Shown here piece by piece: positions 6,387 to 8,151 of a stretch of DNA of 8,151 nucleotides (positions are counted from its first letter, which is position 1; every line of letters starts with the position of its first letter). Under the pieces are notes generated by a model, which saw only the letters and a list, made by a program, of their open reading frames with translations, made no database searches and was not told the origin of the DNA. The stretch spans positions 1 to 8,151 of the forward strand of contig JAAZUV010000058.1 in assembly GCA_018623995.1 (NCBI GenBank), written 5' to 3'. The DNA is from Methanobacteriota archaeon (GTDB taxonomy: Archaea; Thermoplasmatota; Poseidoniia; Poseidoniales; Poseidoniaceae). The position numbers and the translations under genes are program-made.

Positions 6387-7889
6387 GTCTCTCTTTACTT
6401 CTGGTTCCGGTTCGACCTCAGGCTCTGGACTCAATTCTTCCTCTTGCAGTTCTTCGAGAACAGAATCAATCACCGGGTCTTTCCACTGCTCCTCTGCCTG
6501 TTCGTATGCCTGAATCAATGCCTTTGTGGATTTACGAGAGACGGGTAAATTGCACAATGCAACATGCTCATCGGCACTCAAACCCAATGCAAGAGAAACC
6601 TCAAACCGGTTCGGATCACCAAATACAGGGTTTTCTTGATGCAAGGCACTCAAGAGCGGCATGAATTCCCTTCTCACTGTAGATTTGCTTGTTTTTGATA
6701 AGTCTGCGAGATGATTGATGATGGCTGGACGGACCCAAGACCCAGACCGCCTCAAATAATTTGGATAACTTGGATAAATTCTGGTCGGCAATGGCGTGTT
6801 GTTCGCAACACTTGCAGACAAGGAAGACAAGTGCAAGGTCCAATAGGAGGAGTGGTGTGCAAGGTCACGATAACGGCTCTCAACAGAACGGTCGGCGAGA
6901 ATCAATGCCTTCGAACCTCGCCTCATAGCAACTTCATCGAACAGAGAGGCGTTATTCCAGTGCACCCAATTCATCAAATCAGAAGGTTGCTTGTCAATAC
7001 TTCGACCAATCGTTACAGCATCATTGGCTTCCTCAGATCGATACAAGGACTCCATTCCAGGGAAGACTTCTGTCGTCATATCACGCACCCCTGCTGCAAG
7101 GTGTTCGCGAACCAATTCAGGATTGAGTTTCTTTAGACCTCCTGATGAAAGCACCTGTAGGTCTCGTACAAGTGCCCGTAAATCACCATGATTACCATTG
7201 ACAAGCACATCGATGGCATCGTTCGTGTAGTCGATGTCTTCTTCACGAAGAACACGCCGGGCAATCCTTCGCAATGCTTCATCTGAGACTCGATCAAACG
7301 TGATGGTCATCAGATGGCGGGTAAAACGATCTTTCGTATTGCGCCACGTTGATGAAGAACGCCCCCAGAGTCCCATGATATCGTTGCAAGCAAGGATGAC
7401 GGGCTGTTTCGTCGCTTCCAGAAGACGGAGCAATTCGGCCTTTCCTCCTGAATCCCCAGAAAGAGCAACCGATTCATCGTCTTCGATACCCTTGCGTATT
7501 CGGTCTTCACTCACAGCTCGAAGTCCGCCTCCAATGTGGTCAACTTCATCCAAGAGAATCAGTGTACGCTGTTGAGGTTTGGATGGATCGTGAAACAGTG
7601 AACGATGTGTCGAGGATTGTGTTGCAGCTTTACGAATCGCAACGGCATTTCTCGTGTCACTGGCATTCAATTCAATGACCGTCCAACCCATGTCCTGAGC
7701 AATGGCTCGGGCAACCGTCGTCTTACCAACACCAGGCGGGCCGACCAAGAGAATTCCCTTCTTCTTCGGCTGTCCTTTGACCCACCCATCAAGCCACTCA
7801 CGAATCTTGCGCCGTTGGCTTTCGTTTCCTTCCAATTGATGTTCGGAAGTAGGGCGATGCCGCTCAGTCCAATCAGAAGCACCGCTCAT
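6363..7889 (-). CDS. rfcL: Replication factor C large subunit (clamp loader)
   Basis: AAA+ subunit of the archaeal clamp loader, which with small RFC subunits opens PCNA and places it on primed DNA. The 508 residues begin with the RFC-box variant WTERHRP (7-13). Next come Walker A GPPGVGKT (50-57), Walker B LLDEVD (112-117), sensor 1 with Asn169 in ILACND, and sensor 2 GDLRAL with Arg238. A helical collar domain follows (about 280-470), then an acidic Glu/Pro linker (about 477-497). The protein ends in QRTLF (504-508), which resembles the short C-terminal PCNA-interacting peptides of archaeal replication proteins. There is no arginine-finger SRC motif, as expected for the large subunit. Length is normal. 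The ATG at 7889 has no clear Shine-Dalgarno; the gene follows glyS by 42 bases on the same strand and may be read from its promoter. Its final 24 bases overlap the end of trkH. Confidence 0.94.
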   Translation of the reverse strand: MSGASDWTERHRPTSEHQLEGNESQRRKIREWLDGWVKGQPKKKGILLVGPPGVGKTTVARAIAQDMGWTVIELNASDTRNAVAIRKAATQSSTHRSLFHDPSKPQQRTLILLDEVDHIGGGLRAVSEDRIRKGIEDDESVALSGDSGGKAELLRLLEATKQPVILACNDIMGLWGRSSSTWRNTKDRFTRHLMTITFDRVSDEALRRIARRVLREEDIDYTNDAIDVLVNGNHGDLRALVRDLQVLSSGGLKKLNPELVREHLAAGVRDMTTEVFPGMESLYRSEEANDAVTIGRSIDKQPSDLMNWVHWNNASLFDEVAMRRGSKALILADRSVESRYRDLAHHSSYWTLHLSSLSASVANNTPLPTRIYPSYPNYLRRSGSWVRPAIINHLADLSKTSKSTVRREFMPLLSALHQENPVFGDPNRFEVSLALGLSADEHVALCNLPVSRKSTKALIQAYEQAEEQWKDPVIDSVLEELQEEELSPEPEVEPEPEVKRDSAQRTLF

Positions 7890-7931
7890 AGTTTTACAAC
7901 ATAGCGACGGTTCTTGAAGATGTTTCTTCGT
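7890..7931 (-). other. Short glyS-rfcL intergenic spacer
   Basis: These 42 bases lie between the glyS stop and the rfcL ATG. No Shine-Dalgarno, box A at the leaderless distance, or T-run is apparent. The spacer plus the end of glyS can form a small hairpin, TTCTTC (complement of 7935-7940) with GAAGAA (complement of 7924-7929), whose 5-base loop holds the glyS stop codon. Part of the second arm could pair instead with CTTC slightly further on. This is too AT-rich and too short to call a terminator. Confidence 0.3.
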
Positions 7932-7980
7932 TCAGAAGAATGGAAGTTCATCAATGGAAACTCGTGATTGTGAACCGTCG
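7905..7980. repeat. Perfect 9-bp inverted repeat spanning the end of glyS
   Basis: CGACGGTTC (7905-7913) and GAACCGTCG (7972-7980) are exact reverse complements separated by 58 bases. One arm is inside glyS and the other in the spacer before rfcL, with the small stop-codon hairpin between them. It could fold in the glyS-rfcL transcript, but an exact 9-mer pair at this distance can also arise by chance. Confidence 0.4.
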
Positions 7981-8151
7981 TCTCGTTGACGGATTGTAAC
8001 AGTACCGTCTTCAACGGATTGATGGTCAATCGTTACACAGACAGGAACACCTACCTCATCAGCACGTGCGTAGCGCTTACCAATCGATCCACTTCCATCG
8101 TAGAGTGATACGATACCGAATGTTTGGCAACAGCGTTGATGAATAGATTTG
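7932..8151 (-). CDS. glyS: Glycyl-tRNA synthetase, C-terminal 72 residues (cut by window edge)
   Basis: Class II aminoacyl-tRNA synthetase that attaches glycine to tRNA-Gly in the cytosol. Only the end of the gene is present, in the frame that stops at 7934-7932. The visible part is the anticodon-binding domain. It contains the typical GlyRS run SIGKRYARADEVGVPVCVT (22-40 of the fragment), then DHQSVEDGTVTIRQRD (42-57), and ends IDELPFF. This pattern of YDxSGSIGKRYxRxDE followed by VCVTxDxxxxEDGTVTxRxRD is characteristic of the archaeal/eukaryotic homodimeric GlyRS. ProRS and ThrRS have related anticodon domains, but their signatures differ. The catalytic motifs 1-3 lie beyond the right edge. 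rfcL follows 42 bases downstream on the same strand. Confidence 0.9.
   Translation of the reverse strand, partial: KSIHQRCCQTFGIVSLYDGSGSIGKRYARADEVGVPVCVTIDHQSVEDGTVTIRQRDDGSQSRVSIDELPFF

Noticed and set aside
6387..6420. Possible trkH terminator just past its stop
   Set aside because: The pyrimidine-rich stretch has no long T-run or stem, and it lies within the rfcL coding region.
6711..7136. 141-codon plus-strand frame inside rfcL
   Set aside because: It is antisense to the RFC-L collar region and shows no recognisable feature.
1..8151. CRISPR array, tRNA/rRNA gene, insertion sequence, defence or toxin-antitoxin system
   Set aside because: I saw no spaced direct repeats, tRNA-like folds, transposase motifs or terminal repeats. 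Coding sequence and short spacers fill the window. I see no hidden new system here.

Overview
The window looks like ordinary chromosome from a euryarchaeon. The archaeal signs are a replication factor C large subunit with a C-terminal PCNA-binding peptide, an archaeal/eukaryotic-type glycyl-tRNA synthetase tail, a Get3/ArsA-type ATPase, and a Shine-Dalgarno sequence complementary to the archaeal 16S 3' end. Several genes lack a Shine-Dalgarno and have AT-rich boxes about 26 bases before the start codon, as in the leaderless genes of Thermoplasma relatives and haloarchaea. Moderate GC and the gene styles suggest a marine Thermoplasmatota lineage (Marine Group II / Poseidoniales), but that placement is inference and no taxonomic search was run.

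Layout. At the left edge, on the minus strand, is the N-terminal 254 residues of a Get3/ArsA ATPase (1-764, cut by the window edge). An 86-base divergent spacer separates it from a plus-strand run of four genes. These are an unrecognised six-helix membrane protein (851-1633); a membrane-anchored protein with a cytoplasmic zinc ribbon and an outward transglutaminase-like domain (1718-3310); trkA (3322-4743); and trkH (4746-6386). The last three are tightly packed and probably one transcript. On the minus strand, facing them, are glycyl-tRNA synthetase (C-terminal 72 residues, 7932 to the right edge) followed 42 bases later by the RFC large subunit (6363-7889). The trkH and rfcL 3' ends overlap by 24 bases.

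How the genes work together. TrkH is the potassium-conducting membrane subunit and TrkA is its nucleotide-binding cytoplasmic gating ring, so the two form one K+ uptake system. RFC-L opens the PCNA clamp during replication and GlyRS charges tRNA-Gly; both are housekeeping. The Get3/ArsA protein may target tail-anchored membrane proteins. The roles of the two non-Trk membrane proteins are unknown.

I found no CRISPR array, insertion sequence, tRNA, rRNA, toxin-antitoxin pair or defence island. The least understood pieces are the zinc-ribbon/transglutaminase membrane protein placed directly upstream of trkAH and the orphan membrane protein before it. The neatest structural detail is that the RFC-L PCNA-binding peptide is encoded exactly antisense to the last codons of trkH.
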